Shown here one piece after another: positions 20,311-32,214 of a stretch of DNA of 64,000 nt. Every line of letters starts with the position of its first letter. The stretch's first letter is position 1. This DNA is from Actinokineospora inagensis DSM 44258. GTDB taxonomy: Bacteria > Actinomycetota > Actinomycetes > Mycobacteriales > Pseudonocardiaceae. The stretch lies in the NCBI RefSeq assembly GCF_000482865.1, contig NZ_AXWW01000025.1, positions 52,642 through 116,641 of the forward strand, read 5' to 3'. Below the pieces are notes generated by a model. The model ran no database searches. It was not told the DNA's origin and saw nothing but the letters and a program-made list of their open reading frames with translations. The position numbers were made by a program, and so were the translations under genes.

Positions 20311-20943
20311 ATGCCGAGACGGACCGAGGCGCCCCGGGTGCGGATGACCGGGAAGGAGCGCCGCCAGCAGCTCGTCGACGTCGCGGCCGCCCTGTTCGCG
20401 GAGAAGGGGTTCGACGCCACCTCCGTCGAGGAGATCGCCAACCGCGCGGGGGTCAGCAAACCCGTCGTCTACGAGCACTTCGGCGGGAAGGAAGGCATCT
20501 ACGCGGTCGTCGTCGACCGCGAGATGCGTTCCCTGCTGGAAGGCATGACGGCGGCGCTGTCCGAGGACGCCCACCCCAGGGTCCTGTTGGAACGGGCCGC
20601 ACTGTCCCTGTTGGACTACGTGGAGCAGAGCACGGACGGGTTCCGCATCCTGGTCCGCGACTCCCCCGTCGCGACCGCGCGCGGCACCTTCTCCAGCCTC
20701 CTCAACGACATCGCCTCCCAGGTCGAGCACATCCTCGGCGTGCAGTTCGCGCGGCGCGGCTACGAACCCAAGCTGGCGGCCGTGTACAGCCAGGCCCTGG
20801 TCGGCATGGTTGCCTTCACCGGCCAGTGGTGGCTGGAGGCCCGCAAGCCCCGCAAGTCGGAAGTGGCCTCGCACCTGGTCAACCTGGCGTGGAACGGACT
20901 GTCCAACCTGGAGGAGAAGCCGGTCCTGATGGAACGGCCGTGA
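20311..20943 (+). CDS. TetR-family transcriptional regulator
   Basis: 210-residue ligand-responsive DNA-binding protein. The N-terminal HTH covers about residues 12-58: RRQQLVDVAAALFAEKGFDA then TSVEEIANRAGVSKPVVYEHFGGKEG. The C-terminal ligand domain is alpha-helical. In M. tuberculosis the gene between glmU and mfd is also a TetR regulator (Rv1019), so it is probably orthologous by position. Here it follows a fatty acid desaturase, which makes regulation of lipid desaturation a reasonable inference. The 3' end is closed by a strong hairpin. Confidence 0.9.
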   Translation: MPRRTEAPRVRMTGKERRQQLVDVAAALFAEKGFDATSVEEIANRAGVSKPVVYEHFGGKEGIYAVVVDREMRSLLEGMTAALSEDAHPRVLLERAALSLLDYVEQSTDGFRILVRDSPVATARGTFSSLLNDIASQVEHILGVQFARRGYEPKLAAVYSQALVGMVAFTGQWWLEARKPRKSEVASHLVNLAWNGLSNLEEKPVLMERP

Positions 20944-20957
20944 ACCCGTGACGCGAA

Positions 20958-20987
20958 GGGCCCCGGAGGGCGGAACCTCCGGGGCCC
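20958..20987. terminator. Bidirectional terminator
   Basis: A 12-bp perfect stem (gggccccggagg with cctccggggccc) around a 6-base loop lies between the convergent TetR (plus) and dehydrogenase (minus) genes. Confidence 0.85.
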
Positions 20988-21002
20988 CTTGCTGTCACGG
21001 AG

Positions 21003-22151
21003 TCACTTGGTTGCCGGCGTCACGCGGAGGACCTTGTCGTCGGTGCCGTTCGAGGTCGTGAGGTAGAGGGAACCGTCGGGGGCGGTGCGGGCGGCCCGCA
21101 GTCGCCCGAAACCCTGCAGCTCCGGGGGAATCGTGGATCCGGTGACGTTCGCGTCCTTGTCGACGGTCAGGAAGATGGCCTTGGCGCCCTTGAGCGCCGC
21201 GATGACGAGGGTGCCCTCCAGCGGTCCCCAGCAGTGGCCGAGGAAGGTGGCGCCGGAGATGGCCTCGGTGATGTCACCGGACTGCCACTTCGCCGGGACC
21301 GCGTTCGGGAACCGGTCCAGGTCGGTCATCGGAACGGACTCGTCGTACTTGGTGCTGGTGCCGCCGCGAGACGGGTCCCAGCCGTAGTTGGCGCCGGGGA
21401 GGTTGAGGTTCACCTCGTCGTTCTTGTCCGGGCCGTGTTCGGCGGTGAGAACCCTGCCGTCGGCGCGCAACGCCACGCCTTGGACGTTGCGGTGGCCGTA
21501 GTTGTAGACCGGAGAGCCCGGGAAAGGGTTGTCGGGCAAGGGTTTTCCGGTCTTCAGGTTGATCCGCAGCACCTTGCCGCCGAGGGCGTGCAGGTCCTGC
21601 GAGACGGTGGGGTTCGCGGTGTCCCCGGTACCCACCAGCAGCGCGCCGTCGGCGGCCAGGGTGGGCCTGCAGCCGGAATGCCGACCGGCGGGTGACAACG
21701 GCAGCCCGGTCAGCAGGTCCTTGACCTTCGTCGCCGTCCCGCCGTCGCGGGACAGGCTCCAGGTGACCAGCCGGATGTCGACCGGTTTGCCGTTCTCCTG
21801 GTGCGTCTGGCAGGTGGTGAACTGGCGGCTGCGGGTGAAGTCGGGGTGTACGACCAACCCCATCAGCCCGCCCTCGCCCTTGACCTGGATGTCGGCCGTG
21901 TCGGCCTTGATCTCGCGCACGGTCGACCCGGACAGCAGCGCGAACGTGCCGATCCGCTGCGGAATGATGATCTTGCCGTCGGGGAGGAACCCGACGTCCC
22001 ACGGGTGGACGAGGCCACTGGCCACCGTCTGCACCGTTAAGCCCGTCGCGGGTGACGACGGGGCGGCTCCGCTCGTGCCGGGGGAGCTGAGCACCAACAT
22101 GGCGGACAGGACAACCACGGGGGTATGGCGCATACGAGCAGACTGCCCCAT
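21003..22151 (-). CDS. Secreted PQQ-dependent sugar dehydrogenase-like (GSDH family) protein
   Basis: 382-residue exported six-bladed beta-propeller of the glucose/sorbosone dehydrogenase family, which oxidises sugars with PQQ. An N-terminal signal peptide (RMRHTPVVVLSAMLVLSSPG) is followed by family motifs LVHPWDVGFLPDG, EGGLMGLVVHPDF, the conserved His-containing SGCRPTLAADGALLVGTGD, YGHRNVQGVALRADG, EHGPDKNDEVNL and GANYGWDP. I take 22151 as start; an internal ATG at 22133 is equally possible and gives a cleaner signal peptide. Whether PQQ is made by this organism cannot be judged here. Confidence 0.85.
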   Translation of the reverse strand: MGQSARMRHTPVVVLSAMLVLSSPGTSGAAPSSPATGLTVQTVASGLVHPWDVGFLPDGKIIIPQRIGTFALLSGSTVREIKADTADIQVKGEGGLMGLVVHPDFTRSRQFTTCQTHQENGKPVDIRLVTWSLSRDGGTATKVKDLLTGLPLSPAGRHSGCRPTLAADGALLVGTGDTANPTVSQDLHALGGKVLRINLKTGKPLPDNPFPGSPVYNYGHRNVQGVALRADGRVLTAEHGPDKNDEVNLNLPGANYGWDPSRGGTSTKYDESVPMTDLDRFPNAVPAKWQSGDITEAISGATFLGHCWGPLEGTLVIAALKGAKAIFLTVDKDANVTGSTIPPELQGFGRLRAARTAPDGSLYLTTSNGTDDKVLRVTPATK

Positions 22152-22199
22152 TCGCCGTTCGGGTAACTTATGGCAACTTCACGGGCTACCGTGACCGCC

Positions 22200-22964
22200 G
22201 TGAGCGAGCACCTCCTCCTGGAAACCGACGGCCCGGTCGCCACCATGACCATCGACCGGCCCGCCAAGAAGAACGCGATCAGCTACGAGATGTGGGCCGC
22301 CATCCCCGGGATCGCCGCCCGGGTGCAGGCCGATCCGGACGTCCGGGTCCTGCTGGTGACCGGGTCGGCGGGCACCTTCTCGGCGGGCGCGGACATCAGC
22401 GAGTTCGCGTCCCTGCGCGCCGACGCCGACGGCGCCCGCCGGTATAACGAGGTGCTGGAAGCCGCCACGAAAGCGTTCGCAGGCCTGGACAAGCCGACGA
22501 TCGCCGCGGTCGAGGGGTTCTGCATCGGCGGCGGCTGCGAACTGGCGCTGGCCTGCGACCTGCGGATCGCGGCGGCCGACGCGCGGTTCGGGGTGACCCC
22601 GGCGAAGTTGGGGATTGTGTTCAACCTGCCCTCGACCAAGCTGCTCGTCGACACCGTCGGTCCGGCGTGGGCGAAGCAGATCCTCTTCACCGGCGACATT
22701 CTCGACGCCGAAACGGCTCAGCGGATCGGGTTGGTCAACGAACTGCACGGCGACCCGGTCAAGCGGGCACTGGAACTCGCGGCGACGATGGCGTCCCGGT
22801 CACAGGTGACCATCCGCGGCGCGAAGGACATCGTCGGCCGGATCGTGGACGGGCGGCACGAGGAAGACGACGAGGTGCACTTCATGTACTCGGCGTCGGT
22901 CAACAGCCCCGACTACGCCGAGGGCGTCGCCGCGTTCCTAGAGAAGCGGACCCCACGCTTCTAG
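22200..22964 (+). CDS. Enoyl-CoA hydratase/isomerase
   Basis: Crotonase-fold enzyme, likely hydrating enoyl-CoA in beta-oxidation or side-chain degradation. It has the oxyanion-hole motif AGADISEF, the second oxyanion stretch GFCIGGGCELALACDLRIAA, and the Glu-bearing FGVTPAKLG; the C-terminal trimerisation helix ends in AFLEKRTPRF. I choose GTG at 22200 (254 residues, family length) because TACCGT lies seven bases before it as a leaderless -10. An in-frame ATG at 22170 would extend the protein into the divergent gene's promoter. Its 3' end overlaps the convergent HD gene by 27 bases. Confidence 0.85.
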   Translation: MSEHLLLETDGPVATMTIDRPAKKNAISYEMWAAIPGIAARVQADPDVRVLLVTGSAGTFSAGADISEFASLRADADGARRYNEVLEAATKAFAGLDKPTIAAVEGFCIGGGCELALACDLRIAAADARFGVTPAKLGIVFNLPSTKLLVDTVGPAWAKQILFTGDILDAETAQRIGLVNELHGDPVKRALELAATMASRSQVTIRGAKDIVGRIVDGRHEEDDEVHFMYSASVNSPDYAEGVAAFLEKRTPRF

Positions 22965-23531
22965 CTCGGCCCGCATGTTGGCCCGCGCGGGTGCCTCCCA
23001 GCGCTCGCGGGCCAGTGGCGTCCGGTAGAGGTTGGGGAGGGCGAGCAGGTCGCGCAGGATGGCGGCCCGGCCTTCGCGGAACGCCGGTTCCGGGACATGG
23101 CGGTATTCCGCCCGGATCGCGTCCGCGTAGGCCCGGTACCCGTCGGACGCCAGGATCGCGAGGTCGGCGTCACACAACACCTCGCCGTTGCGGTCGCCCG
23201 GCTCGGTTCTATGGCCGGCGGTAAGGCGAACGAGACGAGCGACCTCGGCGACAGAATCAGCGTCGAGTCCCGTTTCGGGGAGCTCCACCTCTGCTAGCCG
23301 CGCGCTCTGTTCCTCGTCGTCGGGACGACCCTGGTAGACCGCGTCGTGGTACCACGCGGCCAGGCGCACCAGATCGGGGTTGTCGGCGTGCCCGGCGAGC
23401 AAGTCCACACCGGACAACACCATCTCCAGGTGCGCCAAGTCGTGATACCGCCGGTGCGGCTCCGACCACCGCACCAACAACCGCCGCCGAAGGTTTTCCG
23501 GCAGCCCCGGGCTCGTCAACCGCTCCTGCAC
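22938..23531 (-). CDS. HD-superfamily metal-dependent phosphohydrolase (COG4339-like)
   Basis: 197-residue predicted metal phosphohydrolase. Metal ligands follow the HD order: YHDLAHLEMVL near residue 29, AAWYHDAVYQGRPDDEEQSA around 60, GHRTEPGDRNGEVLCDADLAIL near 105-125. This architecture (short Y/H-rich start, WYHDAVY motif) is that of a widespread uncharacterised family; substrate is unknown. It overlaps the end of the enoyl-CoA hydratase by 27 bases, convergent. Copy 5 of the DnaA-box element points toward its 5' end, about 360 bases upstream. Confidence 0.8.
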   Translation of the reverse strand: MQERLTSPGLPENLRRRLLVRWSEPHRRYHDLAHLEMVLSGVDLLAGHADNPDLVRLAAWYHDAVYQGRPDDEEQSARLAEVELPETGLDADSVAEVARLVRLTAGHRTEPGDRNGEVLCDADLAILASDGYRAYADAIRAEYRHVPEPAFREGRAAILRDLLALPNLYRTPLARERWEAPARANMRAELEAWGPLL

Positions 23532-23837
23532 GGACGCAGGCTATACGGCTCGGTGGTGCCTGCGGATTGGCCGGGTTTGCGCAGTTTGCCGCGGTTGTCC
23601 GTGCCGTCGTTTGCGGTGAAGTCAGTCTGTGCTGCTTCCGCCCACTCGCTGCCTGCGGCGGATGAAGTCTGCGGCAACGCGACAGATCCAGGCGATGGTC
23701 GGTTCGCTCTCCCCGGCGCATCGGGGACTCAGCAGGCGCTGGTCCGGAACAGCGACCCGGGTATCTCCGCAGCTCAGCCACCATGTCGAGAGCCACCGAG
23801 GGCAGGTGGAGCCGTACCCGACCTTGGTTCGGCCCGC
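23532..23837. other. Gap upstream of the HD gene
   Basis: No gene is supported. The stretch would be the leader of the HD gene if copy 5 of the repeat promotes it. I see no other recognisable element. Confidence 0.4.
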
Positions 23838-23963
23838 CCACCGGCCGGACCCCAGCCCCCACCCTGTCCCGGGGGGCGTCCCCGAGGCCAGTCTACCGGC
23901 TGGGGGCGACCGTGGGAGGGCCGAGCAAAAGCTGGGGACGACGGGACACGTTGTGGATAACCG
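23838..23963 (-). repeat. DnaA-box/TAGACT/GC-core element, copy 5 (minus)
   Basis: On the minus strand: TTATCCACA (23952-23960), 56 bases, TAGACT (23890-23895), 13 bases, then CCCCCCGGGACAGGGTGGGGG near 23856-23878 (written here as two words: CCCCCCGGG and ACAGGGTGGGGG). It is the inverted partner of copy 6, with a centre near 24000. Its promoter points toward the HD hydrolase gene. Confidence 0.75.
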
Positions 23964-24035
23964 CAGGCAACTGAACGAAGAGAGACGAACGTCGCGGACA
24001 GCTACGGCGACTGCGCGAAGGCGGCCGGACATCGG

Positions 24036-24160
24036 CAGTTATCCACAACGCGCCATGCCATCCCCAGCTCTCGTCCGGCCCTCCCACGGTCGCCCCCAGC
24101 CGGTAGACTGGCCTCGGGGACGCCCCCCGGGACAGGGTGGGGGCTGGGGGCCGGCCGGTG
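24036..24160 (+). repeat. DnaA-box/TAGACT/GC-core element, copy 6 (plus)
   Basis: TTATCCACA (24039-24047), 56 bases, TAGACT (24104-24109), 13 bases, then the GC core to about 24143. The arm of about 125 bp matches copy 5 in inverted orientation. Transcription would run toward mfd, whose start is about 290 bases downstream, so it may contribute to mfd expression. Confidence 0.75.
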
Positions 24161-24314
24161 AGGGGCTGGCGGAGGGCGGGCGTCGGGTTGGCGCGTGGTC
24201 GGAGGGCGATCGGTCGCCGAAGGATCTGACCAGGGCATACCGACGTAGCGGGGACGGGGCGGGGGCTGGTCGGAGTCGGGGTATGGGGTGCGGCCCGGTG
24301 TCGGTGGTACGCCG

Positions 24315-24320
24315 TAGGGT
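24315..24320 (+). promoter_or_regulatory. Candidate -10 (TAGGGT) for mfd
   Basis: TAGGGT lies 88 bases before the mfd start. No good -35 is visible at the expected distance, so support is weak. Confidence 0.35.
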
Positions 24321-24407
24321 GGGGGACGGACCTCAGCCACGGGCGGGCCAGTCCGGGGCGGGGCGCTCGCACATACCCGCTGCCACCTCTTGCACTAAGG
24401 ACTCCTC

Positions 24408-28004
<3,597 letters not shown>

Positions 28005-28029
28005 CTCCCGTTCCTGACCCGCGCTGTTC

Positions 28030-28070
28030 GGCACCGGCGGAGCACCGCAGGCGCGGCTATCGCCGGTGCC
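28030..28070 (+). terminator. Hairpin after mfd
   Basis: ggcaccggcg (28030-28039) pairs with cgccggtgcc (28061-28070) across a 21-base loop, 25 bases after the stop. There is no U-run. Confidence 0.5.
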
Positions 28071-28450
28071 GATCCGTCCGGTGGATTCTCAGTTTCTTCT
28101 CAGCTTTTCCCGCGCGCGGTCCTGCCGGTTGACCGGGACCGCCCATCCGGTTCTTTCCCAACCATCCTCATATTGCCAACCACGCATTAGCGGTACCGAC
28201 TTCCTTTTCCCACGTTTTCCCGGCGCCGACGGGGAAATCGGCAGGCCGGTGCGGCCACCTGTGCGTGCCGACTGGGCAGGTTGGCGGCGCGGAATCGCCG
28301 CCGTTCGGCCGGACGGCCGGATCGCGACCGGCGACAATTCGGCGTGTCCGAACGGGACCCACCGGATTGCGGTAACACGATCCCGGTACCCCGCGATTCC
28401 CCGGTCGGGCGGCCCTGGAATGGGCCGCGGGCAGGGCGGAAGGCGGCGGC
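28071..28450. other. Gap between mfd and the type VII cassette
   Basis: About 380 bases with no supported gene. It has runs of lower GC (around 28085-28200) that probably include the promoter of the cassette. No specific promoter, repeat or RNA is recognised. Confidence 0.4.
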
Positions 28451-28783
28451 ATGACCGGGGAGTTCTCGATCAGTCCCGATGAGGCGCGCCGCGCGCACGT
28501 GTCGTGCCTGGCGCAGGTGGACCGGTTGGACGCGCTCGCCGCGGCGGCGTCCGTGCAGGAGTTCATCGACTACGGCGACGACTGCGGCGACGACTACGGC
28601 GACCGGCAGCCGGTCCCGGCCTTCGGGTTCCAGGACAAGGCGGTCGCCTTCACCGGCTTCGAGCGCCGGGTCGCCCAGGTCCGGGCGCAACTGCTGGACA
28701 TGGCGGAGAAGTTCCTGGCGATCGCCGAGGGCTACGCGGAGGCCGACCTGGACAGCCTCCGCTGGATCGGCGGGGGTCGATGA
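28451..28783 (+). CDS. Small type VII secretion substrate-like protein
   Basis: 110-residue predominantly alpha-helical protein of the WXG100/PE-like size class. The C-terminal half is one long helix (RRVAQVRAQLLDMAEKFLAI) that ends in EGYAEADLDSL, containing the general ESX export signal Y-x-x-x-D. An acidic Gly/Asp/Tyr stretch (DDCGDDYGD) sits near residue 45. It precedes a PPE remnant and an EspG gene, the usual order of an ESX substrate cassette in Pseudonocardiaceae, overlapping the next start by ATGA. No WXG is seen in the middle, so family membership is inferred from size, signal and context. Confidence 0.7.
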   Translation: MTGEFSISPDEARRAHVSCLAQVDRLDALAAAASVQEFIDYGDDCGDDYGDRQPVPAFGFQDKAVAFTGFERRVAQVRAQLLDMAEKFLAIAEGYAEADLDSLRWIGGGR

Positions 28784-29203
28784 CCGGTGGCGCGGCCGGT
28801 ATCGACGCCGTCGCTGTCCGAGGTGGACAACCGGCAGCGGTGCGCTGACCGGCGACCGCACGCACCGCGGTCCACTCGCTACAGTCCGCAGTGGACGGAT
28901 GTGGGCGGCTGCTCCGCGTCGTCGAGGTTCTCGTCCGATTTCCTCGCGGCGAGTGGTCCGCCAACGCCGGTAGGTCGACAGGTCCCCCGCGGACCGATCG
29001 CGCCAGGGCAGTTCGGCCCTACCGGATCCGCTCCGGTGGCGCCAGGGTCGGCGGGCGCGCCTGGACCGATGGGTGCCGCGGGCTCCTCGTACGGGGACGG
29101 GGACACCGCGGGCCACGACCGGTACCCGGCCGACGCGACCAACAACGAGGTGTTCGGTGCGGGCCGTCCGGTCGCACCGCCCGTGATCGGGGAGCAGCGG
29201 TGA
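28780..29203 (+). pseudogene. PPE-type gene remnant lacking its N-terminal domain
   Basis: The ATG at 28780 overlaps the previous stop, but its frame ends after 22 codons. A different frame carries a Gly/Pro/Ala-rich tail ending in NNEVFGAGRPVAPPVIGEQR and a stop overlapping the espG GTG at 29200. This tail, with the terminal VFG..xVAPPVIG motif, is what I know from the C-termini of actinomycete PPE-like proteins encoded between a PE-like gene and espG. Only about 120 bases separate start and tail, so the roughly 180-residue PPE helical domain has been deleted. The remaining open stretch may still be translated as a non-functional tail. Confidence 0.6.
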
Positions 29204-29943
29204 CCCTGACGACCCAGCTCGGCTGGACCCTGACCCCGGACGAGTTCGGCCACCTGTGGGACCGGCTCGGCATGGACGTCTTCCCGTACCCGCTGCAGGT
29301 GGCCCGCGCGGGCATCACCCGGCGGGAGCAGGCGGAGGTCGACGAGCGGGTCCTTGCCCGGCTGCGCGCCGCCAACATCCTCGGCCGCGGTGACCGCCTC
29401 GACCCCGAGCTGGACGCCGGGCTGCGCATGCTGCACGCCCCCGAGGTCTCGGTCGACTCGGTGTGGATGGCCGAGGACGGCTCCGACTCCCCGCACCGCG
29501 TCCTCGCCGCCCGCGTCGGCCGCCGCGCCGTCATCGCCACCCAGGAACCGGGCCCCAGCGAACACGCGGGCGGCGATGTCCTGGTCCGCGACGTCGGCAT
29601 CACCGCGCTGGCGGCCGCCGTGGTGGCCGAGCTCCCGGTGGACCGCGCGGGCCGCGAACCGGGCGGCACCTGGCGCGCCGAACACGCCGAACAGGCTCCC
29701 CTGCTGACCGAGCTGCTGGCGGCCCGCCGCCTCCGCGCGGGCCAACTCGGCGTCACCGCCCAGGCCGAACGCGGTCCCACCCTCTTCTGGTTCGACGTCG
29801 CCGACGACGGCCGCTACGCCCTCCTGCGCACCGTCCGCGCCGACGGCAGGCAGTGGGTGATGCTCGCGCCCGCCGACAACGCGGTGCTGCGCGAGCACCT
29901 CACCCACCTGCTCCGCCAGACCGCCGCCGCCCACGGCCTGTAG
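29200..29943 (+). CDS. EspG-family ESX secretion-associated chaperone
   Basis: 247-residue cytosolic chaperone that in ESX systems binds PE-PPE heterodimers and keeps them soluble until export. It matches the EspG pattern: an N-terminal segment with LTPDEFGHLWDRLG, then alternating alpha/beta with VSVDSVWMA and VLVRDVGITALAAAVVAELP, ending in DGRYALLRTVRADGRQW. GTG at 29200 overlaps the preceding stop (GTGA), so it was once coupled to the PPE gene. As the PPE partner is degraded, its client may be encoded elsewhere. Confidence 0.8.
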   Translation: MTLTTQLGWTLTPDEFGHLWDRLGMDVFPYPLQVARAGITRREQAEVDERVLARLRAANILGRGDRLDPELDAGLRMLHAPEVSVDSVWMAEDGSDSPHRVLAARVGRRAVIATQEPGPSEHAGGDVLVRDVGITALAAAVVAELPVDRAGREPGGTWRAEHAEQAPLLTELLAARRLRAGQLGVTAQAERGPTLFWFDVADDGRYALLRTVRADGRQWVMLAPADNAVLREHLTHLLRQTAAAHGL

Positions 29944-30099
29944 GAGATCGTTCCGGGCGACCCCGAGGTCCCCCGCCTGCCGCCGTGGCTGGTCGGCGGC
30001 GGTGGGGGGCTGTCCCGGGTGGACCGGTGCTGGTCACCCCCCGTAACACGGCCGGGTACTCGTCGCCGTCGGTGGGGGGCTGTGAGAGGCTTGGTCACT

Positions 30100-31098
30100 G
30101 TGACCACCGTCATCAGCCGCCGGGCCCCGCTCGCCGCCTCGTTGCTCGCGTTCGGGCTGGTGCTCGGCGCCTGCTCGTCCGGGCCGAGCCAGGTCAACGC
30201 CGCCGCGATCGTGGGCGACAAGACCATCAGCGTCGACCAGGTGCAGGACCTGGTGGCCAAGGCCGTGCAGGCCGAGCCCGCCGCCCGCCAGTTGGCCGAC
30301 CAGCGCAAGCTGGACCTGGTGTCCCGCGGGGTGCTGCGCCAGTTGGTGCTGCACGAGCTGGTCCAGCGCTACTCGACGGAGCACCACCTGTCGGTCGAAC
30401 CCGCCAAGGTGTCCGCGTTCGCCGACCAGATCAAGGGGTCGTTCCAGACGCTGCCCACCGACGGCAGCACCGACCCGTCGACGGTGGTGCAGCAGGCGGT
30501 CAACCGGGTCCTGGACCCGGAACAGATCGCCGGTGACTACCTGCTGATGGCGCAGATCGGGCAGGACGAGGCGCAGAAGCTTTCGGTCACCTTCGACTTC
30601 ACCCTGATCGCGGCGGCCGGCGAGGGCCAGCCGACCGGGTCGCTGCGGCAGCAGGCGGTGGACAAGGCGCGCGGGCTGGCCGACGCCGGGCTGGACGGGG
30701 CGGCCAAGGTCATCGACGCCGACATCGCCGCGGGCGCCCAGGCGTCGAAGAACGAGACGCTGACCCCGGCGCTGGCCCCGGACATCGCGGGCACGGTGAT
30801 CTTCGGCGCGCCGGTGAACTCGGTGATCGCGTTCCAGCCGAACCCGGAGAACGCGAACTGGGTGGTCGCGGTGATCCGCAAGCGGGACACCGACGCCAAG
30901 CCCGCCGCGAACGCGGAGGCCCCGGACCCGCGGGTGGCCACCACGCTGGCCCCGCAGTTGCTGGAGGCCACCGCAGACCAGCTCGGCGTCAAGATCAGCC
31001 CCCGGTACGGGGTGTGGGACCGGGCGTCGGTGTCCATCGCGCCGTCCGAGGCCGAGACCACCGGCGTGGTGTTCCCGGTCAAGAACGCCACGCCGTGA
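30100..31098 (+). CDS. SurA/PrsA-like lipoprotein (parvulin-type chaperone region)
   Basis: 332-residue exported lipoprotein. The signal peptide (RRAPLAASLLAFGLVLGACSS) ends in a lipobox LGAC. The domain after it has the SurA N-terminal pattern: AAAIVGDKTISVDQV, then helices LVSRGVLRQLVLHELVQRY and SVEPAKVSAFADQI. The C-terminal half has weaker parvulin-like resemblance, and canonical PPIase residues are not obvious, so chaperone rather than isomerase activity is more likely. GTG at 30100 is chosen because the signal peptide starts there. Its stop overlaps the mazG GTG, giving one transcript. Confidence 0.75.
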   Translation: MTTVISRRAPLAASLLAFGLVLGACSSGPSQVNAAAIVGDKTISVDQVQDLVAKAVQAEPAARQLADQRKLDLVSRGVLRQLVLHELVQRYSTEHHLSVEPAKVSAFADQIKGSFQTLPTDGSTDPSTVVQQAVNRVLDPEQIAGDYLLMAQIGQDEAQKLSVTFDFTLIAAAGEGQPTGSLRQQAVDKARGLADAGLDGAAKVIDADIAAGAQASKNETLTPALAPDIAGTVIFGAPVNSVIAFQPNPENANWVVAVIRKRDTDAKPAANAEAPDPRVATTLAPQLLEATADQLGVKISPRYGVWDRASVSIAPSEAETTGVVFPVKNATP

Positions 31099-31991
31099 CC
31101 GGGGCCGCCGTGGTGGTGCTGACCGCGGCGACCGTGCCCGCGGCCGCGGTGCCGCTGATCAGGTCGGCCACCCACGTCTACACCACCCCCGGCGTCGACC
31201 CCGCCCTCGGTGACCCCGTCCCGGACGGCCTGACCGCCGCCGACCCGGTGGTCGTCCTGACCGACGACCCCGCCTCGGTCGACCTCCCGGGTGCCCCGGT
31301 TTACCTGACCCGAGGCGCCGCGTTGATCGCCGCCGCCGAGGTCATGGACGTCCTGCGCTCACCCGGCGGCTGCCCGTGGGACGCCGACCAGACCCACGAG
31401 TCGCTGCGCCAGTACCTCGTGGAAGAGGCGTACGAACTCCTCGACGCCATCGACGACGGAGACCGCGCCGCCCTCCGCGAGGAACTCGGCGATGTCCTCC
31501 TCCAGGTCCTCTTCCACGCACGGGTCGCCCAGGACGACGCCGACGACCCGTTCACCGTCGACGACGTCGCCACCGGCCTGGTCGCCAAGCTCGTCTCCCG
31601 CCACCCGCATGTTTTCGCCGACGGCCCCGACGTTGGTGACGCCGAGACCCAGCAGTCCCGCTGGGACGAGCTGAAGCAGCAGGAGAAGCGCCGCGACTCC
31701 AGCGTCGACGGCGTCGCCATGGGCCAACCCGCCGTGGCGCTGGTCGCCAAACTCGTCCAACGCGCCACCCGCGCGGGCTTCCCCGCCGACCTCGTGCCCC
31801 AGGGCGATTCGGTGGGGGATCGCCTGTTCACCCTCGCCGCCCGGTCCCGCCTCGACGGCAGGGACCCGGAGCACGACCTCCGCGAGTCCGCCCGCCGGTT
31901 CGCCGACCGGATCCGCGCCACCGAGAAAGCCGCCAAGGCCGAGGGCGCCGACCTGACCCTCCCGGAAACCTGGCGCGCTTTCTGGCCGTGA
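31095..31991 (+). CDS. mazG: Nucleoside triphosphate pyrophosphohydrolase MazG
   Basis: House-cleaning enzyme that hydrolyses non-canonical NTPs to NMP and pyrophosphate. Of 298 residues, about 1-75 form an extra N-terminal region, as in actinobacterial MazG. The catalytic MazG domain begins with LRSPGGCPWDADQTHESLRQ and contains the metal-binding EEAYELLDAI and REELGDVLLQVLFHA. A second repeat (AMGQPAVALVAKLVQRATRAGF) follows. GTG at 31095 overlaps the upstream lipoprotein stop. Synteny matches Rv1021 beside mfd. Confidence 0.92.
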   Translation: MTGAAVVVLTAATVPAAAVPLIRSATHVYTTPGVDPALGDPVPDGLTAADPVVVLTDDPASVDLPGAPVYLTRGAALIAAAEVMDVLRSPGGCPWDADQTHESLRQYLVEEAYELLDAIDDGDRAALREELGDVLLQVLFHARVAQDDADDPFTVDDVATGLVAKLVSRHPHVFADGPDVGDAETQQSRWDELKQQEKRRDSSVDGVAMGQPAVALVAKLVQRATRAGFPADLVPQGDSVGDRLFTLAARSRLDGRDPEHDLRESARRFADRIRATEKAAKAEGADLTLPETWRAFWP

Positions 31992-32214
31992 CCGCCGTTC
32001 GGGACCCGGTCGGACGACCGCCGGTTTCGGTGACACCGAGCCGATCCGCGGTCCGGTACCGGCGGTTGTCGGTGGACGGTCGCCGGTTGGGAAGTCGCTG
32101 ACGGCAGGCGGTCGGGCGGGGTGGTTGACGGGCGCTACGACAGTCGGGCGGACAGGTGGGGGATAGCCGGTGAAACCGGCAGCAGCACCGCCGGTCAGTG
32201 GCTAACTTGGCAGG

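Noticed and set aside
23838..24160. Chromosomal origin of replication (oriC) given several DnaA boxes
   Set aside because: No dnaA, dnaN, gyr or rpmH nearby; boxes are at nine scattered sites, each with a promoter, rather than one dense AT-rich cluster.
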